Assembly (NCBI RefSeq): GCF_014651935.1
Contig: NZ_BMXV01000003.1
Location: forward strand, 1 to 64,000
Origin: Marinobacter zhanjiangensis
GTDB lineage: Bacteria; Pseudomonadota; Gammaproteobacteria; Pseudomonadales; Oleiphilaceae
Direction of reading: 5' to 3'
Length of the DNA stretch: 64,000 nt
In this document: piece by piece, positions 16,206 through 25,103 of the stretch
Layout: each line of letters begins with the position of its first letter
Numbering within the stretch: the stretch's first letter is position 1
Notes under the pieces: model-generated
The model's database searches: none
What the model saw: the letters and a program-made list of their open reading frames with translations, nothing else
What the model was told of the DNA's origin: nothing
Program-made: the position numbers and the translations under genes

Positions 16206-16236
16206 AGTATAGGCACTTATTGACACTCGTCAATAA
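16206..16236 (-). promoter_or_regulatory. paaG promoter with overlapping palindrome
   Basis: Reading leftwards, TTGACG (16233-16228), a 16-bp spacer and TATACT (16211-16206) form a good sigma-70 promoter. The -35 is buried in a perfect inverted repeat TTATTGAC (16217-16224) / GTCAATAA (16229-16236), extended by GGCA/TGCC outside. The layout suggests repression. The motif differs from that at the paaA promoter. Confidence 0.7.
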
Positions 16237-16558
16237 TGCCAAAGTCGTTTTTTGTATCGCTTTGGGTCTTACGATGCGCCCTTGATAATTCGCTGGAATA
16301 AGCTGGAGTGGAATAAAAGTGTTTTCATGTCAATAGGTTGTCGTCGTTTCCGATGAGGTTTCAGGGGGTTGTGTTGCAATCGATGCGACACGAAAACCCT
16401 TTTATCTGGTCGCATTTTTGTTGAATGGGGCTGTCCGGTTGTCAGGAGTGTTTCCGGGCAGGTAACAGGAGCAGGGGCAGGGCTGCTATACTTTACACTT
16501 TGCCCGCGTTTCCCTGTTGGTTGTCAGGCCGGTTCTGGCCTTGTGACTGGAGTTATTT
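16237..16558 (+). promoter_or_regulatory. leuA upstream region: extended -10 promoter and leader hairpin
   Basis: An extended -10 TGCTATACT (16484-16492) lies about 65 bp before leuA. Further upstream TGCGAC (16384-16389) pairs with GTCGCA (16409-16414) and is followed by five Ts (16415-16419), a weak terminator-like shape with a 19-nt loop. No leucine-rich leader peptide is present, so classical leu attenuation is not supported. Confidence 0.45.
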
Positions 16559-18106
16559 ATGTCCAAAGAACACCTCGTTATTTTTGATACCACCCTGCGG
16601 GATGGCGAACAGAGCCCTGGCGCTACCATGTCCCGTGCCGAGAAGCTGCGTATTGCCAAGGCACTGGAAAAGTTGCGGGTGGATGTGATCGAGGCCGGCT
16701 TTGCCATTGCCAGCCAGGGTGACTTTGAGGCGGTAAAGGGCATTGCCGAGAATGTTCGCGAGTCCACCATCTGCAGCCTGGCCCGGGCCATGGATGCCGA
16801 CATTGATCGCGCGGCGGAGGCGATTCGTCCTGCAGAGCGTCCCCGTATCCATACCTTTATCGCGACCTCTCCGATACACATGAAGCACAAGCTCATGATG
16901 GAACCCGACCAGGTTGTGGAGCAGGCCGTGCGCTCGGTAAAGCGGGCCCGCAACCATGTGGACGACGTGGAGTTTTCCTGTGAAGATGCTGGCCGCTCGG
17001 ACCTGGATTTTCTCTGTCGCATCATTGAGCAGGCTATTGCCGCCGGAGCGGGCACTATCAATATTCCGGATACTGTCGGTTACGCCATACCCGAGCAGTT
17101 TGGCGAAACCATCTCCAGGATCATGAATCGGGTGCCGAACGCCGACAAGGCCGTCTTCTCGGTTCATTGTCACAATGATCTGGGGCTGGCTGTGGCGAAT
17201 TCCCTGGCGGCCGTTGAGAACGGTGCGCGGCAGGTTGAGTGCACCATTAACGGTCTTGGTGAACGGGCAGGGAATGCGTCGCTGGAAGAGGTTGTGATGG
17301 CCGTTCGCACCCGCCAGGATCACTTCGGGGTGGATACCCGTATTGATACACAGCATATCGTGCCGGCGTCCCGTCTGGTGTCCACCATCACCGGTTTCCC
17401 CGTTCAGCCGAACAAGGCCATTGTCGGCGCCAATGCCTTTGCCCATGAATCCGGCATCCATCAGGATGGCGTGCTCAAGCATCGGGAAACCTACGAGATC
17501 ATGCAGGCCCAGGATGTGGGCTGGCATACCAACAGTCTGGTTCTGGGCAAGCATTCCGGTCGCAACGCCTTCCGGTCGCGCCTGCTGGAGCTGGGTATCC
17601 AGTTTGAAACGGAAACCGAGCTGAACGAAGCTTTCACCCGCTTCAAGGCCCTGGCCGACCTGAAGCATGAGATTTTTGATGAAGATCTCCAGGCCATTGC
17701 CAGCGATACCCGTCAGACCGAGGAAGATGGCCGCTTCGGGCTTGTCTGCATGCAGGTCTGTTCGGAAACCGGTGTGATTCCCCGGGCCAGCGTCACCCTG
17801 CTGATGGATGACAAGGAACATAAGGTCGAGGCAGAAGGCAGTGGGCCCGTAGATGCGACATTCAAGGCCATTGAATCCCTGGTGGATTCCGGCTGCAACC
17901 TTCAGCTTTATTCGGTCAACGCCATTACCAGTGGCACCGATGCCCAGGGCGAGGTTACCGTGCGGCTCGAGCGGGGCGGTCGTATTGTCAATGGCGTCGG
18001 CTCTGACACGGATATTATCATTGCGTCCGCCAAGGCCTACATCGAGGCTCTGAACCTGATCAGTCGCGGCGGCGTACGCCAGCATCCGCAGGGAGCGGAT
18101 GTCTGA
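16559..18106 (+). CDS. leuA: 2-isopropylmalate synthase
   Basis: The 515-residue enzyme condenses acetyl-CoA with 2-oxoisovalerate, the first step of leucine synthesis. It has [13 protein letters not shown] (9-21), the metal-binding [28 protein letters not shown] and a C-terminal LeuA regulatory domain (about 390-515) that senses leucine. It is the class related to E. coli LeuA (523 aa). The promoter at 16484-16492 is dedicated, and leuBCD are not in the window. The ribosome binding site is GGAG, 7 nt before the ATG. Confidence 0.96.
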   Translation: MSKEHLVIFDTTLRDGEQSPGATMSRAEKLRIAKALEKLRVDVIEAGFAIASQGDFEAVKGIAENVRESTICSLARAMDADIDRAAEAIRPAERPRIHTFIATSPIHMKHKLMMEPDQVVEQAVRSVKRARNHVDDVEFSCEDAGRSDLDFLCRIIEQAIAAGAGTINIPDTVGYAIPEQFGETISRIMNRVPNADKAVFSVHCHNDLGLAVANSLAAVENGARQVECTINGLGERAGNASLEEVVMAVRTRQDHFGVDTRIDTQHIVPASRLVSTITGFPVQPNKAIVGANAFAHESGIHQDGVLKHRETYEIMQAQDVGWHTNSLVLGKHSGRNAFRSRLLELGIQFETETELNEAFTRFKALADLKHEIFDEDLQAIASDTRQTEEDGRFGLVCMQVCSETGVIPRASVTLLMDDKEHKVEAEGSGPVDATFKAIESLVDSGCNLQLYSVNAITSGTDAQGEVTVRLERGGRIVNGVGSDTDIIIASAKAYIEALNLISRGGVRQHPQGADV

Positions 18107-18116
18107 GGAGTAGCCA

Positions 18117-18965
18117 ATGAATGAGGCTCATCGTCAGTTTGTCATGGGGGTAGCCGGGGTCAGGCTCTGGTATGCCCGTGGGCCCCTGCCCGGGGCAGCC
18201 CCCAGCCCTGATTTCGATTTTGGCCAACCGGAGGTGCCCGGCGCTGCCTCCGGAGCAGTGGCAGAGCGGCCCACGGCCCCGACGCCCCGCTCGGCAGCCG
18301 GCGCTTCCCGTGAGGGTCTGGCGAGGCTGCAGGGGCTGCTCGCTGGTGGTACTACTGACTCTGATACTGAAACCCGTAAAAATGGGGCTGCCGGCAACGT
18401 GCATGCGGAGGGCCCGGGAGCGGTCCCGGCTACCCCGGAGTCGCCCCGGGTGCCGGATGAGCAAACGGAAGAGGGCTCGTTACCTGAAGCTCCACCTGTG
18501 GGGCAGGTTCACGATGCATTGTCCGGCAAGGCGGTTGGCTTTCACTGGCGTTTCTGGATCGGGGAGCAGTGGCTATTGATAAGCAGCTGCCCGGATACCG
18601 CCAGTCGGGGACTGGAAGACCGGCTCGCCGCCAATATCCTGCGCGCACTGGGCGACAGCGTTAACAGCGCGGAGGCGTTGCGCTGGCCGGTGTTCAGCAA
18701 TCCTGCGGTACCGGGTAATGATGCAGCGGGCGCTGTGGAAGTGATATCGGCGATGGCGGAATCCGTAAAACGACCCAGCCAGCTGTGGCTTGGGCTGGAG
18801 CCCGGCAATATCGACGATGCGGATGAGGCCGCTTTGTGGCGGGATATATGTGCGCCCCTTGGTGAGGCAACGGTGTCCTTCCCGGTGGCCCTGGCGGCCT
18901 TGTCGTCGGATCCGGGGGCGAAGAAGGCACTCTGGCTGTCGCTGCGCCAAACCGGGCGATCGTGA
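18117..18965 (+). CDS. holD: Putative DNA polymerase III psi subunit (HolD-like)
   Basis: The 282-residue product has no strong family signature. It lies directly before rimI, as holD does in E. coli, and the genes share a TGATG junction. The N-terminus (QFVMGVAGVRLWYARGPLPG) resembles the E. coli psi start LQQLGITQWSLRRPGAL, and the C-terminus (ALSSDPGAKKALWLSLRQ) resembles LRANPTARAALWQQI. Between them is a low-complexity, Ala/Pro/Gly-rich stretch (about 30-130), which explains the doubled length. Divergent psi proteins of this kind are known in pseudomonads. The assignment rests on synteny and short end matches, so it is tentative; it could be an unrelated conserved protein. Confidence 0.5.
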   Translation: MNEAHRQFVMGVAGVRLWYARGPLPGAAPSPDFDFGQPEVPGAASGAVAERPTAPTPRSAAGASREGLARLQGLLAGGTTDSDTETRKNGAAGNVHAEGPGAVPATPESPRVPDEQTEEGSLPEAPPVGQVHDALSGKAVGFHWRFWIGEQWLLISSCPDTASRGLEDRLAANILRALGDSVNSAEALRWPVFSNPAVPGNDAAGAVEVISAMAESVKRPSQLWLGLEPGNIDDADEAALWRDICAPLGEATVSFPVALAALSSDPGAKKALWLSLRQTGRS

Positions 18966-19474
18966 TGGCCGGGCCGGGCGTCTACAGGGCCGGACGGCCT
19001 GTGTACCCTGAGCAGGAACTGCGGGCCCTGTCCGAGAGCGACCTTCCGGATATTCTGGAGATCGAGCGTCTGAGCTATTCCTATCCATGGAGTGAGGGCG
19101 TATTCCGCGACACCTTCCGTTCTGGCTACGCAGTGCTGGGTCTGGTGCAGGGCAGTCGTCTAGAGGGCTACGGAGTGCTCGCCACCCTGTATGACGAAGC
19201 CCACCTGCTTAACCTGTGTATGCGCCCGGCAAGTCGTGGGCGTGGCCTGGCCCGCCAGTTGTTGCGGGCGTTGCTCAGGGGAGCCGTGTTGCAGGGAATG
19301 CAGCGCGTAGTGCTGGAGGTTCGCGTCAGCAACCGGGCCGCCCGGCGACTCTACGAGTCCGAGGGCTTTGAGTTGGTTGGTGAGCGCCCGGGTTACTATC
19401 CGGACGGTGTCAGCCCCGAGGATGCCCTGGTGATGGCCCTGGGGCTTGCCGGCCCTGCCAGTCCGGTCACCTGA
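18965..19474 (+). CDS. rimI: Ribosomal protein S18-alanine N-acetyltransferase RimI
   Basis: This GNAT-family acetyltransferase (169 aa from the ATG; a GTG one codon upstream is possible) has the acetyl-CoA-binding motif RPASRGRGLARQLLRALL and the RimI C-terminal NRAARRLYESEGFELVGERPGYY. It acetylates the N-terminal alanine of ribosomal protein S18. About 20 extra N-terminal residues precede the usual start, so an internal start is possible. It overlaps the upstream HolD candidate by one base. Confidence 0.9.
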   Translation: MAGPGVYRAGRPVYPEQELRALSESDLPDILEIERLSYSYPWSEGVFRDTFRSGYAVLGLVQGSRLEGYGVLATLYDEAHLLNLCMRPASRGRGLARQLLRALLRGAVLQGMQRVVLEVRVSNRAARRLYESEGFELVGERPGYYPDGVSPEDALVMALGLAGPASPVT

Positions 19475-19488
19475 GGTGTTTGTATCCT

Positions 19489-19519
19489 GGCGCGTGATCG
19501 GCGAAAATGCGCGCCTTTT
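19489..19519 (+). terminator. Weak terminator after rimI
   Basis: GGCGCG (19489-19494) pairs with CGCGCC (19510-19515), followed by four Ts. The loop is long (15 nt), so it may be leaky. Confidence 0.45.
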
Positions 19520-19581
19520 GATCAGTGCCGGAATGTTCCGGCTCCCTTCCCAGAATGTCCTGATAACGCAAGTGTGAGGCT

Positions 19582-21168
19582 ATGTCCGACAGTAAGATTG
19601 CCAGTGAAGTATCCAACCGGCGCACCTTTGCCATTATCTCGCACCCGGACGCCGGTAAGACCACCATTACTGAAAAGGTGCTGCTGTTCGGGCAGGCCAT
19701 TCAGAAAGCGGGTACCGTCAAAGGCAAGAAATCTGGCCAGCATGCCAAGTCCGACTGGATGGAAATGGAGAAGGAGCGGGGCATTTCCGTCACCACCTCG
19801 GTGATGCAGTTCCCTTACGGTGGGCGGCTGGTCAACCTGCTGGATACACCGGGCCACGCGGACTTCTCCGAGGACACCTATCGCACACTGACCGCCGTGG
19901 ACTCCTGCCTGATGGTGATTGATGCCGCCAAGGGTGTCGAGGAGCGAACCATCAAGCTGATGGAGGTTACCCGTCTGCGGGATACTCCTATCGTGACCTT
20001 CATGAACAAGCTGGACCGGGATGTCCGCGATCCGGTGGAACTCATGGATGAGGTGGAAGACGTACTCAAGATCGCCTGTGCGCCTGTCACCTGGCCGATC
20101 GGTATGGGCAAGAGTTTCAAGGGGGTCTACCACCTGCTGCGTGACGAGGTTGTTCTGTACCACACCGGCCAGGGGCACATGATCCAGGAGGAGCGGGTTA
20201 TTTCCGGCATCGACAACCCTGAGCTGGATGAGGTTCTGGGCAGTTATGCCGGGGAACTGCGGGATGAGATCGATCTGGTCAAGGGGGCGTCCAACGAGTT
20301 TGACCACGAACTGTTCATGGCCGGCGAGCTGACACCGGTATTCTTCGGTACCGCGCTGGGCAACTTCGGTGTTGATCATATGCTCGACGGTCTCGTGGAT
20401 TGGGCGCCATCACCCCTGCCCCGGGAAACCGACCGTCGCACCGTAGACCCCACTGAGGAAGGCTTTTCCGGTTTCGTATTCAAGATACAGGCAAACATGG
20501 ATCCCCAGCACCGGGACCGGGTAGCCTTCCTGAGAATTGTTTCCGGCAAGTACAGTCAGGGCATGAAGGCGCGCCATGTGCGAATCGGCAAGGAGGTCCG
20601 TTTCGCTGACGCACTGACCTTTATGGCCGGCGACCGGGAGCATGCCGGCGAGGCGTTTGCCGGTGACATTATCGGCTTGCATAACCATGGCACCATCCAG
20701 CTCGGCGACACCTTCACCGCTGGCGAGGACATGAAGTTTACCGGTATTCCCAACTTTGCACCGGAACTGTTCCGTCGCATCCGTCTCAAGGATCCGCTCA
20801 AGACCAAGCAGCTCCAGAAGGGGTTGATCCAGTTGTCCGAGGAAGGGGCGGTGCAGTTGTTCCGGCCCATGCGTAATAATGATCTGATCGTGGGCGCTGT
20901 CGGTGTGCTGCAGTTCGACGTAGTCGTGAGTCGGCTCAAGAGCGAGTACAAGGTGGAGGCCATCTACGAGCCCATTAACGTGGCCACCGCCCGCTGGGTC
21001 ACCTGTGACGACCCCCGCAAGCTGGACGAGTTCGAGCGCAAGGCCAGTGACAACCTGGCGCTGGACGGGGGCGACCGTCTGGCCTATATCGCGCCCACCA
21101 TGGTGAACCTCCAGCTGGCCCAGGAGCGCCATCCGGATATCCAGTTCCACAAGACCCGGGAGCACTGA
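19582..21168 (+). CDS. prfC: Peptide chain release factor 3
   Basis: The 528-residue translational GTPase recycles RF1/RF2 from the ribosome after termination. It has the G1 motif [13 protein letters not shown] (20-32), the G2/G3 region [11 protein letters not shown] and [15 protein letters not shown], and MNKLDRD for G4. RF3-specific features include [22 protein letters not shown]. The length equals that of E. coli RF3 (529). The ribosome binding site is GTGAGG, 6 nt before the ATG. Confidence 0.97.
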   Translation: MSDSKIASEVSNRRTFAIISHPDAGKTTITEKVLLFGQAIQKAGTVKGKKSGQHAKSDWMEMEKERGISVTTSVMQFPYGGRLVNLLDTPGHADFSEDTYRTLTAVDSCLMVIDAAKGVEERTIKLMEVTRLRDTPIVTFMNKLDRDVRDPVELMDEVEDVLKIACAPVTWPIGMGKSFKGVYHLLRDEVVLYHTGQGHMIQEERVISGIDNPELDEVLGSYAGELRDEIDLVKGASNEFDHELFMAGELTPVFFGTALGNFGVDHMLDGLVDWAPSPLPRETDRRTVDPTEEGFSGFVFKIQANMDPQHRDRVAFLRIVSGKYSQGMKARHVRIGKEVRFADALTFMAGDREHAGEAFAGDIIGLHNHGTIQLGDTFTAGEDMKFTGIPNFAPELFRRIRLKDPLKTKQLQKGLIQLSEEGAVQLFRPMRNNDLIVGAVGVLQFDVVVSRLKSEYKVEAIYEPINVATARWVTCDDPRKLDEFERKASDNLALDGGDRLAYIAPTMVNLQLAQERHPDIQFHKTREH

Positions 21169-21195
21169 GGTCAGCCATACTGAAAAGGGGAGCTG

Positions 21196-21972
21196 ATGAT
21201 ACGACTGGTGGATGCCCATTGCCATTTTGACTTTCCCGTTTTCAGGGACACCCGGAGCGAGGCGTGGCAGCGCGCCAGGCAGGCTGGTGTCGAGCGCCTG
21301 GTTATCCCCGGCGTTCGCCAGGCAGACTGGGAGCGGGTCATCCGGGTGGCAGCGGAATGTGAAGACTGGTGGTACTGCCTGGGGATCCATCCCTGGTTCG
21401 TGGGTGAGCATGACGATGGGTCGCTCAAAGCACTGGAATGCCGGTTGAGGCAGTTGGACCCGAGGTGTATTGCGCTTGGTGAATGCGGCCTGGACCGGCT
21501 TCATGGTGACCTTGAGCGGCAGCTGCCCTGGTTCGAGGCCCAGGTGGATATTGCCGCCGCGCTCGACATGCCCCTGATCATCCATTCCGTGCGTACTCAC
21601 GACGAGGTGGCTGCTGTGTTGCGGCGCAAGCGACCGGATATTCCTGTATTGGTGCACGGCTTTTCCGGCAGCTATGAACAGGGCCGGGCTCTGGTGGATC
21701 TGGGGTGTTTTCTTGGTATCGGCGGGGTTATTACTCACGACCGTGCCCGCAAGACTCGCAGTGCCGTGTCCCGATTGCCGGTGGATCATCTGGTGCTGGA
21801 AACTGACGCTCCGGACATGCCGCCGGCAGGCGTGGCCAAGGGCGGGAACGAGCCCGCCAACCTTCGGAAAATACTGACCTCCCTTGCCGGGTTGCTTGGC
21901 CGGGGCGAAGAGGATCTGGCGGCGGCCCTGAGGCGCAATGTCGGCAGCCTGTACCGCTGGCCCGTCGATTGA
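21196..21972 (+). CDS. TatD-family metal-dependent hydrolase (YjjV-like)
   Basis: The 258-residue TIM-barrel hydrolase has metal ligands of the TatD family: DAHCHFD at residues 6-12, ALGECGLDR, IIHSVRTHDE, VLVHGFSGS and LETDAPDMPP. Family members are 3'-5' DNA/RNA exonucleases or have unknown substrates. The GIHPWFV segment and length suit the YjjV branch. A strong AAGGGGAG ribosome binding site precedes the ATG, 28 bp behind prfC, so both may be one operon. Confidence 0.88.
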   Translation: MIRLVDAHCHFDFPVFRDTRSEAWQRARQAGVERLVIPGVRQADWERVIRVAAECEDWWYCLGIHPWFVGEHDDGSLKALECRLRQLDPRCIALGECGLDRLHGDLERQLPWFEAQVDIAAALDMPLIIHSVRTHDEVAAVLRRKRPDIPVLVHGFSGSYEQGRALVDLGCFLGIGGVITHDRARKTRSAVSRLPVDHLVLETDAPDMPPAGVAKGGNEPANLRKILTSLAGLLGRGEEDLAAALRRNVGSLYRWPVD

Positions 21973-21990
21973 TGGAGTGCCGTTTAATAC

Positions 21991-22019
21991 TTGGATTCAG
22001 TGGCAGGTTTGTATATAAT
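21991..22019 (+). promoter_or_regulatory. rplM-rpsI promoter
   Basis: TTGGAT (21991-21996), a 17-bp spacer and consensus TATAAT (22014-22019) form a strong sigma-70 promoter about 180 bp before rplM. Confidence 0.85.
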
Positions 22020-22041
22020 CCGCGCCCTGGCTTTTCATGGC

Positions 22042-22161
22042 GATAATGTCGGCTCAGCCCCGAACGGCATTATCCCGGCCGGAAGCTCCTGGAGACTTTC
22101 CGGCCAACAGGTATAAAACCTCGCCTGGCGCTATTCCCACAGTGCCGGCATTGAGGTTTTT
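22042..22161 (+). promoter_or_regulatory. Structured rplM leader
   Basis: The leader holds three stems: GATAATG/CATTATC (22042-22048, 22068-22074), GGCCGGAA/TTCCGGCC (22077-22084, 22098-22105) and AAAACCTC/GAGGTTTT (22115-22122, 22153-22160), the last followed by another T. L13 represses its own operon in E. coli through the mRNA leader. That this leader serves the same purpose is inference. Confidence 0.55.
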
Positions 22162-22197
22162 CAACGTTTATTTTTTGTAGCGTTCAAGGCGGATTCA

Positions 22198-22626
22198 ATG
22201 AAGACTCTGAGTGCGAAACCAGAAACCGTAACGCGTGACTGGTACGTTGTAGACGCAGCCGGCAAGACGCTGGGTCGTCTGTCAACCGAGATCGCCCGTC
22301 GTCTGCGGGGCAAGCATAAGCCTGAGTATACCCCTCATGTCGACACCGGTGATTATATCGTGGTGATCAATGCCGGCCAGGTGCGGGTGAGTGGCAAAAA
22401 GGCCCATGACAAGATGTACTACAGCCATACCGGCTTCCCCGGTGGTATCAAGTCCATCAACTTCGAGAAGCTGATTGACAAGGCGCCCGAGCAGATCATC
22501 CAGAAGTCTGTGAAGGGTATGTTGCCGAAGGGTCCCCTCGGTCGCGCCATGTTCAAGAAGCTGAAAGTCTATGCCGGTGCTGAGCATCCTCATGCAGCCC
22601 AGCAGCCCAAAGAACTCGACATTTAA
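22198..22626 (+). CDS. rplM: 50S ribosomal protein L13
   Basis: The 142-residue protein equals E. coli L13 in length and shows its conserved parts: [43 protein letters not shown] and [21 protein letters not shown]. It binds 23S rRNA early in large-subunit assembly. It is the first gene of the rplM-rpsI operon, with a long leader that may carry feedback control. Confidence 0.98.
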   Translation: MKTLSAKPETVTRDWYVVDAAGKTLGRLSTEIARRLRGKHKPEYTPHVDTGDYIVVINAGQVRVSGKKAHDKMYYSHTGFPGGIKSINFEKLIDKAPEQIIQKSVKGMLPKGPLGRAMFKKLKVYAGAEHPHAAQQPKELDI

Positions 22627-22638
22627 CGGAAGGCGGAT

Positions 22639-23031
22639 ATGTCTGTAACACAAAATTACGGTACTGGTCGCCGCAAGAATTCCACGGCTCGCGTCTTTAT
22701 CAAGCCGGGAAGCGGTAACATCACGATCAATGGTCGTACCATTGAGCAGTTCTTCGGTCGCGAGACCCTGCGGATGATCGTTCGTCAGCCGCTGGTTGTG
22801 GCCGAATCAACCGATCGCTTCGATATCCAGATCACGGTTGCCGGTGGCGGCACCAGTGGTCAGGCTGGTGCGATCCGTCACGGTCTTACCCGTGCATTGA
22901 TGGACTATGACGAGACTCTGCGTCCGGCGCTGCGCAAGGCCGGCTACGTGACTCGCGATGCCCGTCAGGTTGAGCGGAAGAAAATCGGTCTGCGTAAAGC
23001 GCGCAAGCGTCCGCAGTACTCCAAGCGTTAA
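22639..23031 (+). CDS. rpsI: 30S ribosomal protein S9
   Basis: The 130-residue protein matches S9: [20 protein letters not shown] at the start, [19 protein letters not shown] in the middle, and the basic C-terminal tail [17 protein letters not shown] whose last residues reach the P-site tRNA. It follows rplM by 12 bp, is translated from a GGAAGG ribosome binding site and is followed by a strong terminator. Confidence 0.98.
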   Translation: MSVTQNYGTGRRKNSTARVFIKPGSGNITINGRTIEQFFGRETLRMIVRQPLVVAESTDRFDIQITVAGGGTSGQAGAIRHGLTRALMDYDETLRPALRKAGYVTRDARQVERKKIGLRKARKRPQYSKR

Positions 23032-23055
23032 GTCCGGTTTCCGGATTTGGCAGCG

Positions 23056-23082
23056 AAAACCCGGCGTCATGCCGGGTTTTTT
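23056..23082 (+). terminator. rplM-rpsI terminator
   Basis: AAAACCCGGC (23056-23065) pairs with GCCGGGTTTT (23071-23080) around GTCAT, with a run of six Ts to 23082. Confidence 0.93.
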
Positions 23083-23189
23083 ATTGCGCGGGCAAGGCCT
23101 TTGCCGAGTTGATCTGGGGCATGGTTTCGGGTCTGTTGGCGGGTTCCGTGCTTGTAAGGTGCTGGCAATTTCATTACCATTTGTGCGCT

Positions 23190-23195
23190 TATAAT
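23190..23195 (+). promoter_or_regulatory. Possible petA -10 element
   Basis: A consensus TATAAT lies 80 bp before petA. No good -35 is found 16-18 bp upstream, so the promoter may need an activator. Nothing else is recognised in the 23083-23274 gap. Confidence 0.4.
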
Positions 23196-23274
23196 CTTGG
23201 GTTGTGAAGTCCTTTTTCAATGTGTGAGCGGCCTGAAAGGCGGTAATCGCATTGCCTGATGGGAGAAAACCATA

Positions 23275-23871
23275 ATGAACAAAGGCGACGTTAGCCAGGG
23301 CCGACGCCGGTTTCTGATCGGCGCAACTTCCGTGGTTGGGGGTATCGGCGTCGTCGGTGCGGCTGTTCCTTTTGTGGCATCCTGGAATCCCAGTGCCAAA
23401 GCGGAAGCAGCAGGTGCACCGGTCACCGTCAATGTCAGCAAACTTGAGCCGGGTCAGCAGATGACTGTTGAGTGGCGCGGTAAGCCCGTCTGGGTTGTGC
23501 GCCGCACCGACGAAATGGTCGAGCGGATTCAGGAAATGAGCGACCGGGTAAAGGATCCGCTGTCAAAGGAGGCCTCACAGCCGGCGTACATCGACGGCCC
23601 GCTCCGGTCCCTGAATGACCCTTACTCGGTTCTGATCGGTATCTGTACACATCTGGGGTGTTCGCCCCAGTACCGGCCGGAAGTTGCTCCGGCGGATCTG
23701 GGTGAGGACTGGCTGGGCGGTTATTATTGCGCTTGCCACGGCTCCAAGTACGATCTTGCTGGTCGGGTTTATCCGAATCAGCCGGCACCGACGAATCTGG
23801 TGATACCGCCCCATCGTTACGACGATGAGTTTACCTTGACCGTCGGTCTTGATCCTGAGGGGGCTGCGTAA
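23275..23871 (+). CDS. petA: Ubiquinol-cytochrome c reductase iron-sulfur subunit (Rieske protein)
   Basis: The 198-residue subunit of the cytochrome bc1 complex has a twin-arginine-like start (RRRFLIG, 10-16) and one N-terminal membrane anchor. Its Rieske domain has C124-T-H126-L-G-C129 and C152-A-C154-H155-G-S. C124, H126, C152 and H155 hold the 2Fe-2S cluster, and C129/C154 form the stabilising disulfide. It passes electrons from ubiquinol to cytochrome c1. It overlaps petB by one base. Confidence 0.97.
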   Translation: MNKGDVSQGRRRFLIGATSVVGGIGVVGAAVPFVASWNPSAKAEAAGAPVTVNVSKLEPGQQMTVEWRGKPVWVVRRTDEMVERIQEMSDRVKDPLSKEASQPAYIDGPLRSLNDPYSVLIGICTHLGCSPQYRPEVAPADLGEDWLGGYYCACHGSKYDLAGRVYPNQPAPTNLVIPPHRYDDEFTLTVGLDPEGAA

Positions 23872-25103
23872 TGAACAAGCTGATCAATTGGGTTGACGAG
23901 CGCCTGCCAATTGTCGAGGCGTGGAACAAGCACCTTGCCAAGTACTATGCGCCCAAGAACTTCAATATCTGGTATTTCTTTGGCTCCCTCGCCATGCTGG
24001 TGCTGGTCAATCAGCTGGTTACCGGGATCTGGCTGACCATGAGCTACAACCCTTCGGCGGAAGGCGCCTTTGCGTCGGTCGAATACATCATGCGTGATGT
24101 CGAGTGGGGCTGGCTGCTTCGCTACCTGCACTCCACCGGCGCCTCGGCCTTCTTCGTGGTGGTCTACCTCCACATGTTCCGTGGTCTCATGTACGGCTCC
24201 TATCAGAAGCCCCGGGAGTTGATCTGGATCTTCGGTATGCTGATCTACCTGGTGCTGATGGCGGAAGCCTTCATGGGCTACCTGCTGCCCTGGGGGCAGA
24301 TGTCCTACTGGGGGGCCCAGGTTATCGTCAACCTGTTTGGCGCCATTCCGGTGATCGGGGAGGACTTGTCCCTGTGGATCCGTGGTGACTACCTGATTTC
24401 CGGTATTACACTGAACCGGTTCTTCGCCTTACACGTGGTGGCGTTGCCCATTGTTCTGCTCGGCCTGGTCGTGCTGCACATTCTGGCGTTGCATGAAGTG
24501 GGGTCGAACAACCCCGACGGCATTGATATCAAGAAGAACAAGGACGAGAACGGAGTCCCCAAAGATGGCATCCCGTTCCATCCTTACTACACCGTTCACG
24601 ACCTGATGGGCGTGGCTGTATTCTTCTTCGTGTTCTTCGTGGTTCTGTTCTTCTTCCCGGAAATGGGCGGGCTCTTCCTCGAAAAGCCGAACTTCCAGCC
24701 GGCCAACCCACTGCAGACGCCGGATCACATAGCACCGGTCTGGTATTTCACGCCCTTCTACGCCATGTTGCGGGCGGTGACCGTGGACCTGTTCGGCCTT
24801 GATGCCAAGTTCTGGGGTGTCGTGGTGATGGGGGCTGCTATCGCGATCCTGTTCGTGCTGCCCTGGCTGGACCGCAGCCCCGTGCGATCCATCCGTTACA
24901 AGGGTTGGCTGAGCAAGATTGCCCTGGCGATTTTTGCGATCAGTTTCGTGATCCTCGGTTACCTGGGTATTGTGCCCGCAACCGCAGGTCGCACCCTGGT
25001 GGCTCAGATCCTGACCACGTTCTACTTCCTGTATTTCATTCTCATGCCGTTCTATACACGCATGGAAAAAACCAAGCCAGTACCAGAGAGGGTGACAGGA
25101 TGA
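23871..25103 (+). CDS. petB: Cytochrome b subunit of the bc1 complex
   Basis: The 410-residue membrane protein has about eight helices and covers the fused cytochrome b/subunit IV length typical of proteobacterial bc1. The haem-binding helices show WLLRYLHSTGASAFFVVVYLHMFRG and the Qo-site segment PFHPYYTVHD. It oxidises ubiquinol at the Qo site and moves electrons across the membrane. It overlaps petA by one base and petC by four. Confidence 0.97.
   Translation: MNKLINWVDERLPIVEAWNKHLAKYYAPKNFNIWYFFGSLAMLVLVNQLVTGIWLTMSYNPSAEGAFASVEYIMRDVEWGWLLRYLHSTGASAFFVVVYLHMFRGLMYGSYQKPRELIWIFGMLIYLVLMAEAFMGYLLPWGQMSYWGAQVIVNLFGAIPVIGEDLSLWIRGDYLISGITLNRFFALHVVALPIVLLGLVVLHILALHEVGSNNPDGIDIKKNKDENGVPKDGIPFHPYYTVHDLMGVAVFFFVFFVVLFFFPEMGGLFLEKPNFQPANPLQTPDHIAPVWYFTPFYAMLRAVTVDLFGLDAKFWGVVVMGAAIAILFVLPWLDRSPVRSIRYKGWLSKIALAIFAISFVILGYLGIVPATAGRTLVAQILTTFYFLYFILMPFYTRMEKTKPVPERVTG

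Noticed and set aside
16327-16356. leuA attenuation leader peptide
   Set aside because: The only short frame with a start before the hairpin has no leucine codons, and it lies upstream of the recognised leuA promoter.
16553-18085. 510-codon open frame on the minus strand opposite leuA
   Set aside because: It is antisense to an intact LeuA and has no recognisable domain.
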